Positions 37,390-46,001 of a DNA stretch of 64,000 bases are shown here, piece after piece; the stretch's first letter is position 1; each line of letters starts with the position of its first letter. The notes below the pieces were generated by a model. It did no database searches. It saw only the letters and a program-made list of their open reading frames with translations, and was not told the DNA's origin. The stretch spans positions 45,198-109,197 of the forward strand of contig NZ_BJLR01000011.1 of NCBI RefSeq assembly GCF_006538745.1, given 5' to 3'. Source of the DNA: Cellulomonas cellasea (GTDB lineage Bacteria > Actinomycetota > Actinomycetes > Actinomycetales > Cellulomonadaceae). The position numbers were made by a program, and so were the translations under genes.

Positions 37390-37797
37390 ATGACGAGCCT
37401 GCCCACCCACGACTTCCCCGCGCTCGGGGACGAGCGGTTCGTGTCCCTGACGACGTTCCGCCGCACCGGCGAGCCCGTCTCGACGCCCGTCTGGGTGGTC
37501 CGCGACGGCGACGAGCTTCTCGTCACGACGCCCGATGACAGCGGCAAGGTCAAGCGGCTGCGGCACACCCCGCGCGTCGAGCTCCGCCCGTGCGGCCGCG
37601 GCGGCTCCGTGCCCGACGGCGCCGTCCCGGTGCCCGGCGACGCCCGCCTCGTCACGGACGACGCCGAGGTCGAGCGCCTCTCGGACCTGTTCGCGGAGCG
37701 GTACGGGCTGGAGTACCGGGCGTTCATGCTGGTCGAGCGCCTGGCCGCACGCCGCCAGAAGCCGCGCGTGATCGTCCGGATCAGCCCGGCGGACTGA
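37390..37797 (+). CDS. PPOX-class F420-dependent protein
   Basis: The 135-residue split-barrel protein belongs to the pyridoxamine-phosphate-oxidase-like flavin/F420 reductases: FVSLTTFRRTGEPVSTPVWV, GDELLVTTPDDSGKVKRLRH and VELRPCGRGG. The Lys/Arg pattern TFRRTGEP with GKVKRLR is typical of the F420-binding group (MSMEG_3380/Rv0121-like). The substrate is unknown. It diverges from the gene at 36826. Confidence 0.85.
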   Translation: MTSLPTHDFPALGDERFVSLTTFRRTGEPVSTPVWVVRDGDELLVTTPDDSGKVKRLRHTPRVELRPCGRGGSVPDGAVPVPGDARLVTDDAEVERLSDLFAERYGLEYRAFMLVERLAARRQKPRVIVRISPAD

Positions 37798-37880
37798 GCC
37801 GGAGCTCGTTCCCGTCGGGGTCGGCGACCTCGACCGCGCCGTCCTTGCACCGTGGCGGCTCGACGCGCAGCCGTGTCCCC
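37781..37880 (-). pseudogene. remnant of a glyoxalase/VOC gene
   Basis: On the minus strand about 32 codons ending at 37781 read RLRVEPPRCKDGAVEVADPD then GNELRLSPPG and a stop. The DPDGNELRL ending is the last strand of VOC (glyoxalase/bleomycin resistance) domains. Upstream the frame meets a stop and the rest of the domain is replaced by the start of the plus-strand gene at 37918. It overlaps the end of the PPOX gene by 17 bp. Likely a deletion relic. Confidence 0.5.
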
Positions 37881-37917
37881 GCTCAACCGCGGGTCGTCTC
37901 GCGCCGACATCCCCTGC

Positions 37918-38460
37918 ATGGACCCCGACGCCGCGGACGCCCCCGTACTGCTCGCCGAGATGCTGCGCACGTCGGTGGCCCCCGCGCTGCGAGAGCTGGG
38001 TCTGCGCGGGTCGGGCCAGAGCTACCGCCTGACGAACGCCGGCGGCGACCACGCCCTCCTAGGGATCCAGAAGTCGGTCGCGAGCAGCCGGTCGGCCGCG
38101 CTGCTCACCGTCAACCTCGCGTACTTCCCGGGGGCCGACTGGGACGCGGCGCACGCCGCGGGACAGGTCGCGGCCCGGCCGACCGCGAGCGCCCGGTGGA
38201 TCCCGTCGGGCTGGCAGACGCGCATCGGGCTCCTCGTCGACGAGCCGCACGACCACTGGCTGACCGTGCGCAGCCCGGCCGACGTGTCGGTCGTGAGCGC
38301 GCACCTCCTCGCGCTCGTGCGCGACCTCGCCCTCCCCCAGCTCACCGCACGCCTCACGGGTGCGACTCCGCCGCCCGTGCCCGTCGCTCCCGCCGGCGAC
38401 CGGCCGCGCGTGTGCCCGTGGCCCGAGCTGTGCGGGCTGAGGTGGCCGCCGGACGCGTGA
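37918..38460 (+). CDS. DUF4304-like hypothetical protein
   Basis: The 180-residue protein has the DUF4304 layout: LRTSVAPALRELGLRGSGQS, GIQKSVASSRSAALLTVNLA, WIPSGWQTRIGLLVDEPHDH and a C-terminal helix. The function of the family is unknown; it is often near toxin immunity genes, but no toxin is visible here. ATG 37918 is chosen over an in-frame codon at 37852 that would add a low-complexity arm. Confidence 0.65.
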   Translation: MDPDAADAPVLLAEMLRTSVAPALRELGLRGSGQSYRLTNAGGDHALLGIQKSVASSRSAALLTVNLAYFPGADWDAAHAAGQVAARPTASARWIPSGWQTRIGLLVDEPHDHWLTVRSPADVSVVSAHLLALVRDLALPQLTARLTGATPPPVPVAPAGDRPRVCPWPELCGLRWPPDA

Positions 38461-38534
38461 CGGGTGCTCGGCGCATCCCGCCCACGATCCGGACCAGACC
38501 GGACCGGACCCGGCCGGGCCGCGCCCGAACGCGG

Positions 38535-39089
38535 TCACCAGCCGCGCGTGCCGTCCGCCCCCTTGAACGGCCCGACGACGCGGCCCGTGCGCCAGCCGCC
38601 GTAGAAGTCGCCCGCCTGCGCCTCGACCACCTCGCCGTCGACCGTGCAGCGGGTCATGCGCCCGGGGTAGAGCGCGACGAAGCCGGCGAGCGCCTCGTAG
38701 CCCGGGCTCGGGGCGGCGTAGCCCCACGCGGCCTGGCGTGCGCGCACCTCGCGGCCCGCGGCGTCGTGCCCGACGACGTCCCAGTACGTCGCGCGGCCCT
38801 TGAACTCGCACCACGAGGTCGCGCCGGGCACCGGGACCAGGGCTCCGGGCGCGACGTCGTCGGGGTGGAGGTAGTACGTCGGCGGGTGCGACGTCTCGAG
38901 CACGCGCAGGCTGCGGCGCGTGTCGACGACCACGCTCGCCCCGAGCAGGACGACGACGCGCTCGTCGCTCGGCTCGACGCGCGGCGGGCGCGGGTAGTCC
39001 CACACCGACTCCTGGCCGGGCTGCGGCTCGACGGCGGGCCGCCCGCCCGGCGGGGGCGTGCGCGGGCGCCAGGCGCCGGGTGCGCTCAC
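38535..39089 (-). CDS. DUF427 domain protein
   Basis: The 184-residue protein has a DUF427 beta-barrel: VVVDTRRSLRVLETSHPPTY, YLHPDDVAPGALV, then SWCEFKGRATYWDVV and WGYAAPSPGYEALAGFVALY. DUF427 proteins are small, single-domain and of unknown function, often beside oxidoreductases. It is the last gene of a three-gene unit; its GTG start overlaps the upstream stop (GTGA). Confidence 0.85.
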   Translation of the reverse strand: MSAPGAWRPRTPPPGGRPAVEPQPGQESVWDYPRPPRVEPSDERVVVLLGASVVVDTRRSLRVLETSHPPTYYLHPDDVAPGALVPVPGATSWCEFKGRATYWDVVGHDAAGREVRARQAAWGYAAPSPGYEALAGFVALYPGRMTRCTVDGEVVEAQAGDFYGGWRTGRVVGPFKGADGTRGW

Positions 39090-40276
39090 GCGGGTTCGCC
39101 GGCGCCGTCGGTGCCCTCGCGGACGAGCCGCACCGGGCCCGCGTCGATCGGCGTGCGGAACAGCGCGTAGGGCTTGGCCCGCAGGTCCTCGCCGCGCTGG
39201 TACGTCGCCTGGCGGTGCAGCTGGTTGGCCGTGACGTAGAGGTGCCCGTCGGCGGCGACCGACATCGTGTCCGGCCACAGCAGCCGCGGGTCGTGCACGA
39301 GCGTCTCGTAGGACCCGTCGGGCAGGCGGCGCAGGACCGCGTCGTGCTCGTACGCGGTGACGTAGATCCGCCCCTGGTCGTCGGTCTCGAGGCCGTCGGC
39401 GCCGGTGCCCTTGTCGCCCTCGTCGACCACGGTGCCCGCGACGGCGGCGTCGTCGAGCGTGCGGTCGACCAGCGCGTCGACCGAGACGCTCCACAGCCGC
39501 CGCGACGCGAGCGGGCAGTACAGCAGGCGCTCGCCGTCGTGGCTGATCGCGATACCGTCGGCGCCCATCGCGACGGGCTGCGGGTCCTCGTCGGGCGACG
39601 GCTGCTGGACCATCGGCCGGCCCTCGACGACGGGCCGGAACTCGCTCCACGGCAGCGCCTTGGTCGACGGGTGCTCGTGGATGCGACGCCACGCCTCCCC
39701 GGTCGCGAGGTCGACGACGATGATCGCGTTGGGCCCGGAGTCCGAGGAGTCGGTGATGAACGCCGTGCCGGCCTCGCCGCGGCGCAGGTCGAAGCGCACG
39801 TCGTTGAGGTAGGTGCTCGGCAGCGCGACGGACGGGTCGAACGTGATGACCTGGACGACCTCGTCGGTCGCGAGGTCGACGCACACGAGCTTGGGGCCGC
39901 CCGGCGTCGTGGGCCGGAACAGCGGGCTGCCCGTGTCGAGCACCCACAGCCGGTCCGCGGGGTCGACGACGACGCTCTGCACCGACACGAACGCCCCGGC
40001 GTCGTCGTCGCCCGACGGGGAGTTCCACGCCTCGTCCGGGTACGGGACGGCGACCCCGTCGCGCAGCTCGGTGACCGTCGCCGGGACGTCGTCGCCCCAG
40101 AGCGGGTAGTTGACGAACACCCGGCCCTGTGCGGAGACGCTCACGCCGGTCGGCATGGGGCCGTCGAACGCGTGCACGAGCTCGAGGGTCGCGACGGGCA
40201 GGTCGGTCGCCTGCCCGCTGGCCCCCGCGCCCTCGTCGCCCTGCCAGCTGATCGCGGCCCCGCTCGCGCCGCTCAC
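39086..40276 (-). CDS. royal-jelly-protein/yellow-like beta-propeller protein
   Basis: The 396-residue protein resembles bacterial members of the major royal jelly/yellow family, related to SMP-30 lactonases: PTGVSVSAQGRVFVNYPLWG, SVVVDPADRLWVLDTGSPLF, YLNDVRFDLRRGEAGTAFIT, ITDSSDSGPNAIIVVDL and LYVTANQLHRQATY. It should form a six-bladed propeller. There is no signal peptide, so it is probably cytosolic. Its GTG overlaps the dehydrogenase stop and its stop overlaps the DUF427 start. It may hydrolyse or bind a lactone or aldehyde adduct made by the dehydrogenase; that is inference. Confidence 0.82.
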   Translation of the reverse strand: MSGASGAAISWQGDEGAGASGQATDLPVATLELVHAFDGPMPTGVSVSAQGRVFVNYPLWGDDVPATVTELRDGVAVPYPDEAWNSPSGDDDAGAFVSVQSVVVDPADRLWVLDTGSPLFRPTTPGGPKLVCVDLATDEVVQVITFDPSVALPSTYLNDVRFDLRRGEAGTAFITDSSDSGPNAIIVVDLATGEAWRRIHEHPSTKALPWSEFRPVVEGRPMVQQPSPDEDPQPVAMGADGIAISHDGERLLYCPLASRRLWSVSVDALVDRTLDDAAVAGTVVDEGDKGTGADGLETDDQGRIYVTAYEHDAVLRRLPDGSYETLVHDPRLLWPDTMSVAADGHLYVTANQLHRQATYQRGEDLRAKPYALFRTPIDAGPVRLVREGTDGAGEPA

Positions 40277-41421
40277 GCCGCCTGCCCCGGGCGCAGCAGC
40301 ACCTTGGTCCAGCCGTCGACGCGCTTGTCGAACTGGTCGTAGCCGTGCACCGCCTCGTCGAGCCCGAGCTCGTGCGACACGATGAACGACGGCGTCGCGC
40401 GCCCGGCGACGATGAGGTCGCGCAGCTGGCGGTTGTAGCGCATGACCGGCGCCTGGCCGGTGCCCATCTGCTGGCCCTTGGTGAAGAACGTGCCGTAGTC
40501 GAACCCGATGCGGCCCTGCTGCGCGCCCTCGTCCTGCGCGCCCGGGTCCTCCGGCACGTACACGCCGACGACCCCGATGCCGCCCGTCGTGCGCACGGTC
40601 TTCACGAGGTTGTCGAGCACGAGCTCGGGGTGCTCCTCCCCGGAGTGGTCGTGCGCCTGGTAGCCGACGGCCTCGACGCCGCAGTCGGTCCCCCGGCCCT
40701 GCGTCGCGTCGAGCACCTGCTCGACGGGGTCGCCGCGGGAGAAGTCGACCGGCACCGCACCGATCTGCGCCGCGAGCGCGAGGCGGTCCGGCTCCTTGTC
40801 GACGACGAACACGCGCGCCGCACCCCGGATCATCGCGCTGTGCGCCGCCATGAGCCCGACGGGCCCCGCGCCATACACCGCGACGTCGTCCCCCGGCTGG
40901 AGGCCCGCGAGCACCGTCCCGTGCCAGCCCGTCGGGAAGATGTCGCTCAGCATCGTGAAGTCGTTCTCGTGCTCGGTGCCCGCGGGCAACTCGAGCAGGT
41001 TCACGGCCGCGAACGGCACGCGCAGGTACTCGGCCTGGCCGCCGTCGTAGGGGCCCATGTTCGCGTAGCCGTACGCGGCGCCGTCGACGCCGTCGGTCGG
41101 GTTGGTGCGTGTGCAGAACGACGTCCAGCCCTGCAGGCAGTTCCGGCACGTGCCGCACGCGATGTTGAACGGCACGCTGACCCGGTCACCGACCTTGATG
41201 CGCGTGACCGCCGGGCCGACCTCCTCGACGACCCCCATGTTCTCGTGCCCGAGGACCTTGCCCTCCTCGACGCTCGTCCGGCCCTCGTACATGTGCAGGT
41301 CGGAGCCGCAGATGTTCGTGGTCGTGATCCGGACGACCGCGTCGGTCGGCTCCTGGATCCTCGCGTCCGGGACCTCGGTGACCTCGACCTGACGGGGGCC
41401 TCGGTAGACGACTGCGCGCAT
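40273..41421 (-). CDS. zinc-dependent formaldehyde/alcohol dehydrogenase
   Basis: A medium-chain dehydrogenase of 382 residues closest in style to glutathione-independent formaldehyde dehydrogenase. The catalytic zinc site is Cys38 (NICGSDLHMYEGRT) and His59 (GHENMG); the structural zinc cysteines are in CGTCRNCLQGWTSFC. The NAD site is VYGAGPVGLMAA. The long insertion with SGEEHPELVLDNLVKTVRTT is typical of that group. ATG 41421 has a GGGAGAA site. It leads an operon with the royal-jelly-like and DUF427 genes; formaldehyde or another aldehyde is the likely substrate. Confidence 0.88.
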   Translation of the reverse strand: MRAVVYRGPRQVEVTEVPDARIQEPTDAVVRITTTNICGSDLHMYEGRTSVEEGKVLGHENMGVVEEVGPAVTRIKVGDRVSVPFNIACGTCRNCLQGWTSFCTRTNPTDGVDGAAYGYANMGPYDGGQAEYLRVPFAAVNLLELPAGTEHENDFTMLSDIFPTGWHGTVLAGLQPGDDVAVYGAGPVGLMAAHSAMIRGAARVFVVDKEPDRLALAAQIGAVPVDFSRGDPVEQVLDATQGRGTDCGVEAVGYQAHDHSGEEHPELVLDNLVKTVRTTGGIGVVGVYVPEDPGAQDEGAQQGRIGFDYGTFFTKGQQMGTGQAPVMRYNRQLRDLIVAGRATPSFIVSHELGLDEAVHGYDQFDKRVDGWTKVLLRPGQAA

Positions 41422-41670
41422 GGTTCTCCCTGGGTGGTGGAAGGGGGTGCCGGACTCCGGCCGCGGCGAGGTCTGCACCGCGCACCGGGTCGTGCGTCCA
41501 GGTCCCATCGTGGGCACGCGGCTCGCGCGGCCGCATCTCGGCAGCGCACGACCGGGACGGACGCCGTGTCTCGACGCCACCCTCGAGTCGACCAGGTGCG
41601 GTGGGGGCACGGTGACGAGGTGCCGACTGACGTGACGTCGCCGGGTGCGTCGGTCGCTGTGCGACGACGC

Positions 41671-42420
41671 CTAGCGAACGCGGCCGGAGGCGACGGCATC
41701 CGAGCGCGGCCCGCCGCCCGAGGAGAGGATGTCGCGAGCCTGCTCCGAGGCGCGCAGGATGCTCTCGCCGACGAACTCCATGAAGCGCGCCATGTTCTCG
41801 AGCCGGATGCCTGCCTGTGAGTCGCGCCCGAGGAGGCGGACGCCCTGCCGTGCGGTCGCGGCGACCTCGGCGTGGGACCGGGCGGCGGCCACCATCGACT
41901 GGTACCAGACGTCCGCGTCGGCGACGTAGCGCTCGCGACGACCCTCGGCACGCTCGCGCAGGACGAGGCCCTGGCTCTCGAGGAGCGTGACCGCCTTGGA
42001 GATCGACGCGGGGCTGACTTCCAGGCGCTGGACGAGCTCCGCCGCCGTGAGGCTGCCCGCGTCGGACGTGTAGAGGCAGGTCAGCACCCCGGCGGCGATG
42101 CGCGGCAGGCCCGACTGCATGAACAGCGTCGTGAAGGTCTCCTCGTACTCACGCACCGCCTCGGCGTCGGCCCCCAGTCCTCGTGCGGCCGTCGCCGCGA
42201 CGCGCGACGGTGCCTGACGCTGCCGGCGAGCGCGTCGCTCGGTGGCGCGGTGCGCGAGGTCGGCCCGGTACGCGGTGGGGCCGCCGTTGCGCATCACCTC
42301 GCGGGTGACCGTCGAGGTCGGGCGGTCGATCCGTCGGGCGATCTCCGCGTACGCGAGATCGTCGGCGAGGCCGAGCGCGATCTGCTGGCGTTCCTGCTGC
42401 GTGAGCCTGCCACCCGGCAC
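41671..42420 (-). CDS. two-domain helix-turn-helix regulator (IS30-like HTH plus MarR-like)
   Basis: The 249-residue protein has an N-terminal HTH_38-type segment LTQQERQQIALGLADDLAYA, EIARRIDRPTSTVTREVMRN followed by an Arg-rich stretch, and a C-terminal winged helix of MarR/GbsR type: AAGVLTCLYTSDAGSLTAAE, LVQRLEVSPASISKAVTLLE. GTG 42420 has a strong GGAGGAGA site. It diverges from the DUF4097 gene across a region with CGTTGCAACG-type palindromes and probably controls it and itself. Confidence 0.82.
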   Translation of the reverse strand: MPGGRLTQQERQQIALGLADDLAYAEIARRIDRPTSTVTREVMRNGGPTAYRADLAHRATERRARRQRQAPSRVAATAARGLGADAEAVREYEETFTTLFMQSGLPRIAAGVLTCLYTSDAGSLTAAELVQRLEVSPASISKAVTLLESQGLVLRERAEGRRERYVADADVWYQSMVAAARSHAEVAATARQGVRLLGRDSQAGIRLENMARFMEFVGESILRASEQARDILSSGGGPRSDAVASGRVR

Positions 42421-42474
42421 CGTGCTCTCCTCCCGTTCGCGTGTACGGCACCAGCGTAGCGTCCACTGTTCAGT

Positions 42475-42609
42475 CGTTGCAACGCCGAACGATGACTGCA
42501 TTGCGTTACTCCTAAGGCCGATGCAACGATATGACCTGCTTGACCTGCGTATACACGTTTGGAGTGCAACAGAGTTCTTGCGTCCATCGTGAACGCACCG
42601 TAGCGTTCA
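42475..42609. promoter_or_regulatory. divergent control region with palindromic boxes
   Basis: The region is AT-richer than the rest of the window. CGTTGCAACG (42475-42484) is a perfect 10-bp palindrome, CGATGCAACG (42519-42528) matches it at 9 of 10, and TGCAAC recurs near 42565. A separate perfect repeat TGAACGC-N6-GCGTTCA lies at 42590-42609, 45 bp before the DUF4097 start. These are candidate operators for the adjacent regulator. Confidence 0.5.
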
Positions 42610-42653
42610 TCAAGTCAGAAACACCAAGAACCACGACTACGGAGCTGGTCCTC

Positions 42654-43316
42654 ATGCACACGTTCGCCACCCCCACCACCATCACCCTGACCCTGGACGT
42701 GCCCGCCGGGCGGGCCCAGGTCATCGCCGCGGACCGCGCCGACACCAAGGTCCAGGTCCGTCCGGCGGACGCCTCGAAGCGTCGTGACGTCGCGGCGGCG
42801 GAGCAGACCACCGTCGAGCTGCGCGACGGAGCACTGCGTGTCCTCACCCCGGTCGAGAACCAGCTGCTCGGCCCGTCGGGCTCCGTCGAGGTGACGGTCC
42901 AGCTGCCTGCGGGCTCGCACGTCGAGGTGAAGCACGCGGGCGAGCTCCGCGGCGTCGGCCGGCTCGGGGACGTCACCGTCACCGGCTCGTACGGTGCGGT
43001 CACGATCGACGAGGCAGCGAAGGCCCACGTCACCGCCGCCGCCGGCGACATCTCCCTCGGGCGCCTCACCGGCCCGGCCGAGATCAGCACCACGAAGGGC
43101 GACATCCGCATCAGGGAGGCCGTGCGCGGCACGCTCGTCCTGACGACCCAGGCCGGTGACGTGTCGGTCGGCGCTGCCCCCGGAGTCACCACCTCCCTCG
43201 ACGCCGGCACGTCGTACGGGAGGGTGCGCAACGCGCTGGCCAGCACCGGAGGCAGCCCCGCACTCCAGATCCGGGCGACCACCTCCGCCGGGGACATCAC
43301 CGCCCACAGCCTCTGA
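42654..43316 (+). CDS. DUF4097-family beta-strand repeat protein
   Basis: The 220-residue protein begins MHTFATPTTITLTLDVPAGR and consists of short beta strands with the DUF4097 pattern: VKHAGELRGVGRLGDVTVTG, SYGAVTIDEAAKAHVTAAAG, DISLGRLTGPAEISTTKGDI. It probably forms a small beta-solenoid. There is no signal peptide. The family is known to sit beside regulators in actinomycetes but has no established function. ATG 42654 with GGAG nine bases upstream is used. Confidence 0.82.
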   Translation: MHTFATPTTITLTLDVPAGRAQVIAADRADTKVQVRPADASKRRDVAAAEQTTVELRDGALRVLTPVENQLLGPSGSVEVTVQLPAGSHVEVKHAGELRGVGRLGDVTVTGSYGAVTIDEAAKAHVTAAAGDISLGRLTGPAEISTTKGDIRIREAVRGTLVLTTQAGDVSVGAAPGVTTSLDAGTSYGRVRNALASTGGSPALQIRATTSAGDITAHSL

Positions 43317-43698
43317 GGCCGGCACCTCCGCCCAGCCCCTCGGCCGCATCACCGACGACCTCCGCCTGGTCGCCTCCGAGCTCACCACCGACGGCATCCA
43401 GCACGGACCCACCGACGATCGACGAGCTGTTGAGGCACGACACCCGGTTCCCCGGTGGCACCAGACAGGCAAGGGCCCCGCTGCGCATCCCGTGCAGCGG
43501 GGCCCTTCCTCGGCTCACATCCCGGTCACCGCCGCTGCACCGCACAGGTGACTGCGGCGGCGGGTCGGGTCACCCGCCCGCCGCGCACGAACAGCGGCGA
43601 CCGACGACACTGGAGACGGCCGGCCGGCGAGACCGGCACCGGGACGGGACGACGACCACGTCGCGCAGGGACGCACGCGGTGGGACGGGGGGCGAACC
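43317..43698. other. 382-bp intergenic region
   Basis: No complete gene is seen. Just after the DUF4097 stop, a plus-strand frame reads DDLRLVASELTTDGIQHGP (about 43350-43410), reminiscent of the N-box helix of RsbW-type anti-sigma ATPases (SELVTNAxxHG); it has no start and no further motif, so at most a relic. A terminator hairpin follows at 43471-43507, then about 190 bp without features. Confidence 0.4.
43471..43507. terminator. 14-bp perfect hairpin with short T-rich end
   Basis: AAGGGCCCCGCTGC (43471-43484) pairs perfectly with 43494-43507, with a nine-base loop; the stem ends in CTT followed by CCTC. The likely terminator of the DUF4097 transcript. Confidence 0.7.
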
Positions 43699-44865
43699 GT
43701 GCGCGCGTCGCCCGGACCCGACTACGAGGCGGTGTTCGACGAGACCCCCGCGCCGCTCCTGCTGATGACGCCGGACCTCGTCATCGTGCGCGCGAACAGG
43801 GCGCGCCTCGAGGCCACCTGCACCACCCTCGAGGCGACGGTGGGCAAGCACCTCTTCGACATCTTCCCCGGCAACCCCGACGACCCGGCGGCGGACGGGG
43901 TGCGCAACCTCCGCGCGTCCCTGGCGCAGGCGCGCGAGACCAGACTGCCCCAGACCATGGCCATCCAGAAGTACGACATCCCGTTGCCCGACGGCACGTA
44001 CGAGGAACGGTTCTGGAGCCCGCGCAACGTCCCGATCCTGGACGACGACGGCGAGGTCGCCTTCCTGCTGCACCGCGCGGACGACATCACCGAGTACGTC
44101 CGGCACCGCGAGCCGACCGGGCGGGAGTCGGCGCGCGAGTCCCGGTGGCGCCACCGGGTCGAGGAGGTCGAGGCGGACCTCCTCCGGCGGACCCGCGAGC
44201 TCACGGAGCTCAACCTGCAGCTGCGGGAGGCGCGCGACGCGCTCGCGCTGCAGGCGCTGCACGACCCGTTGACCGGGCTCCTCGTGCGGTCGGTGCTGCT
44301 CGACCGGCTCGCGCACAGCCTCTCCCGCCTCGACCGGCACCCCGGCGGGGTCGCGGTCCTCTTCGTCGACCTCGACGGGCTCAAGGACGTCAACGACACG
44401 CACGGGCACGCCGCCGGGGACACGCTCATCACGAGCGCCGCGCGGCGCCTGCGGTCGGCCGTGCGCCCGAGCGACGCGGTCGCGAGGTTCGGGGGCGACG
44501 AGTTCGTCGTGGTCACCGACGAGCTCGGGTCGGGCGACGCGACCGCGCTCGCCGGGGCGGTCGCCGAGCGGTTGCTGGCCGCGCTCGGGGAGCCATGCAC
44601 CGTCGCCCCGGGCGTCGTCGTGCAGCCGTCGGCGAGCATCGGCATCGCCGTCGCGGACAGCAGCGGGCCCACCGGTGTCGTCGACCCGGCCGCCACCGGG
44701 GGCGGGCGGCAGCACGCCGGCGCCGCTGGGCGCCCGAGCGCCGACCGCCTGGTGTCCTGGGCCGACAGCGCGATGTACGACGCCAAGCGCGCGGGCCGCC
44801 GGCGGTACCGCGTCTACACGCCGACGGGGTCCGAGGCACCCCGCGAGCGCCGCACCGCCGGCTGA
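43699..44865 (+). CDS. PAS-GGDEF diguanylate cyclase
   Basis: The 388-residue protein has a PAS domain (about 8-135, LLMTPDLVIVRANRARLEAT, LHRADDITEYV), a coiled-coil linker (VEEVEADLLRRTRELTELNL) and a GGDEF domain. GGDEF is intact at 265-269 and an inhibitory RxxD site (RPSD) precedes it at the correct five-residue spacing. It should make c-di-GMP with product feedback. It is soluble. The GGDEF domain has a Gly/Ala-rich insertion before SWADSAMYDAKRAGR. The GTG start is preceded by GGACGGGGGG. Confidence 0.88.
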   Translation: MRASPGPDYEAVFDETPAPLLLMTPDLVIVRANRARLEATCTTLEATVGKHLFDIFPGNPDDPAADGVRNLRASLAQARETRLPQTMAIQKYDIPLPDGTYEERFWSPRNVPILDDDGEVAFLLHRADDITEYVRHREPTGRESARESRWRHRVEEVEADLLRRTRELTELNLQLREARDALALQALHDPLTGLLVRSVLLDRLAHSLSRLDRHPGGVAVLFVDLDGLKDVNDTHGHAAGDTLITSAARRLRSAVRPSDAVARFGGDEFVVVTDELGSGDATALAGAVAERLLAALGEPCTVAPGVVVQPSASIGIAVADSSGPTGVVDPAATGGGRQHAGAAGRPSADRLVSWADSAMYDAKRAGRRRYRVYTPTGSEAPRERRTAG

Positions 44866-44875
44866 CCGGCCGCCG

Positions 44876-45406
44876 TCACGAGCCCGTCGCCCGCCGGTCG
44901 AGCTCCCCGCGCACGTGCTCGACGATCGCGTCCGCCGCCGCCTCCACCACGTCGAGGCACGTCTCGAAGTCCTCCGACCCGCCGTACCAGGGGTCGTCGA
45001 CGTCGAGCAGGTGCTCGGACGCCTCGCCGTCCACGGGCGGCGCCGCCGGGTCGAACGAGCGGTACATCGCGATCCGTCCGGCCACGCGCGGGTCCCCGGC
45101 GAGGCGGCGCAGGGCGCGCGCGTGCACCGACGTCATCGCGAGCACGAGGTCGCGGGCCGGCAGGTCGACCGCCCGGACCTGCTGCGCCGTCCGGTGCGGC
45201 ACCGGGTACCCGTGCTCCGCGAGCACCGCGCGCGCCCGCCGGTCGATGGGGTTGCCGTGCTCCTCGTTGCTGATCCCCGTGGAGTCGACCACGACCCGGT
45301 CGCCGAGACCCGCGTCCTCGAACCGCGAGCGCAGCACGACCTCCGCCATCGGGGAGCGGCAGATGTTGCCCGTGCAGACGGTCATGACGCGGTAGGGGGT
45401 GCTCAT
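44876..45406 (-). CDS. low-molecular-weight protein-tyrosine phosphatase
   Basis: The 176-residue protein has the P-loop CTGNICRSP with Cys11 and Arg17 and the general acid Asp in DVDDPWYGG near residue 137. This family dephosphorylates tyrosine kinases and capsule-synthesis proteins. ATG 45406 gives the usual N-terminus. It converges with the diguanylate cyclase gene, 10 bp between the stops, and is followed upstream by the large secreted-protein locus. Confidence 0.93.
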   Translation of the reverse strand: MSTPYRVMTVCTGNICRSPMAEVVLRSRFEDAGLGDRVVVDSTGISNEEHGNPIDRRARAVLAEHGYPVPHRTAQQVRAVDLPARDLVLAMTSVHARALRRLAGDPRVAGRIAMYRSFDPAAPPVDGEASEHLLDVDDPWYGGSEDFETCLDVVEAAADAIVEHVRGELDRRATGS

Positions 45407-45461
45407 GCGCCCATCATTCGGCACCGGGCGCCGCGCCGCGCTCGCGGCCGCCGGCTGCGCC

Positions 45462-46001
45462 TCAGCTCGCGCTGCTCGCCCGGTACTCCTCGCTCGACAC
45501 GAGCGCGGCGACGAGCGCCTCGAGGCGCATCCCGGCCTGCAGCGCGGCCACCCAGTGCGCTCGGCCGGAGGGGTCGGCGGGCCGGCGGAGGAGCTCGACG
45601 TAGAGGCCCTCCACGACCGCCGTCAGGTGCTCGGGCGAGTGCAGGAAGTACCGCGCGACGTCGGCGTGGCCGGTGCCCCGCGCGAGGACGCCCTCCCAGT
45701 AGTCGACCTCGGCCGCGTCGGGGACCCGCTCGAGGACGGCCTCGTAGACGTCGGTGACCCATGCGCGGTCGTCGGACCCGGCGCGGAACTCCGCCGACGA
45801 CACGAGGATCGCGTCCAGGTCGAGCAGCTGGAGGCCCGCGCCCGTCGCGGCCAGCCACGTCTCGAGGCCTCCCGGGTCGACCTCGCGGTCCAGGTAGCGC
45901 TCGTACGACTCGCGGATCATGCGTCCCCGGTGCTCCGCGCTCGCGGTGATGGCGCCGGCGACCTCGGCGTGCGGGACGCCGCGGCGCAGCGCGTCGCCCC
46001 G
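45462..46001 (-). pseudogene. C-terminal DUF4214 part of the giant secreted protein, beyond an in-frame stop
   Basis: Reading on past the TAG at 46002-46004 in the same frame gives RGDALRRGVPHAEVAGAITA, SAEHRGRMIRESYERYLDRE, then VDPGGLETWLAATGAGL and further DUF4214 repeats ending SSEEYRASSAS. The upstream gene ends YYRGVLGRDPDPSGLQ, which is the first half of the first DUF4214 repeat. The frame and repeat phase are unbroken, so this 179-codon stretch belongs to the same gene. An internal ATG at 45920 could start a 152-residue fragment, but it has no evident ribosome binding site. Confidence 0.7.

Noticed and set aside
42300..42420. IS30-type transposase fragment
   Set aside because: The IS30-like HTH is followed in frame by an intact MarR-like domain and no integrase core or terminal inverted repeats are present.
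43350..43410. Anti-sigma factor (RsbW-like) gene
   Set aside because: Only one short helix resembles the family; there is no start, G-box or further sequence.
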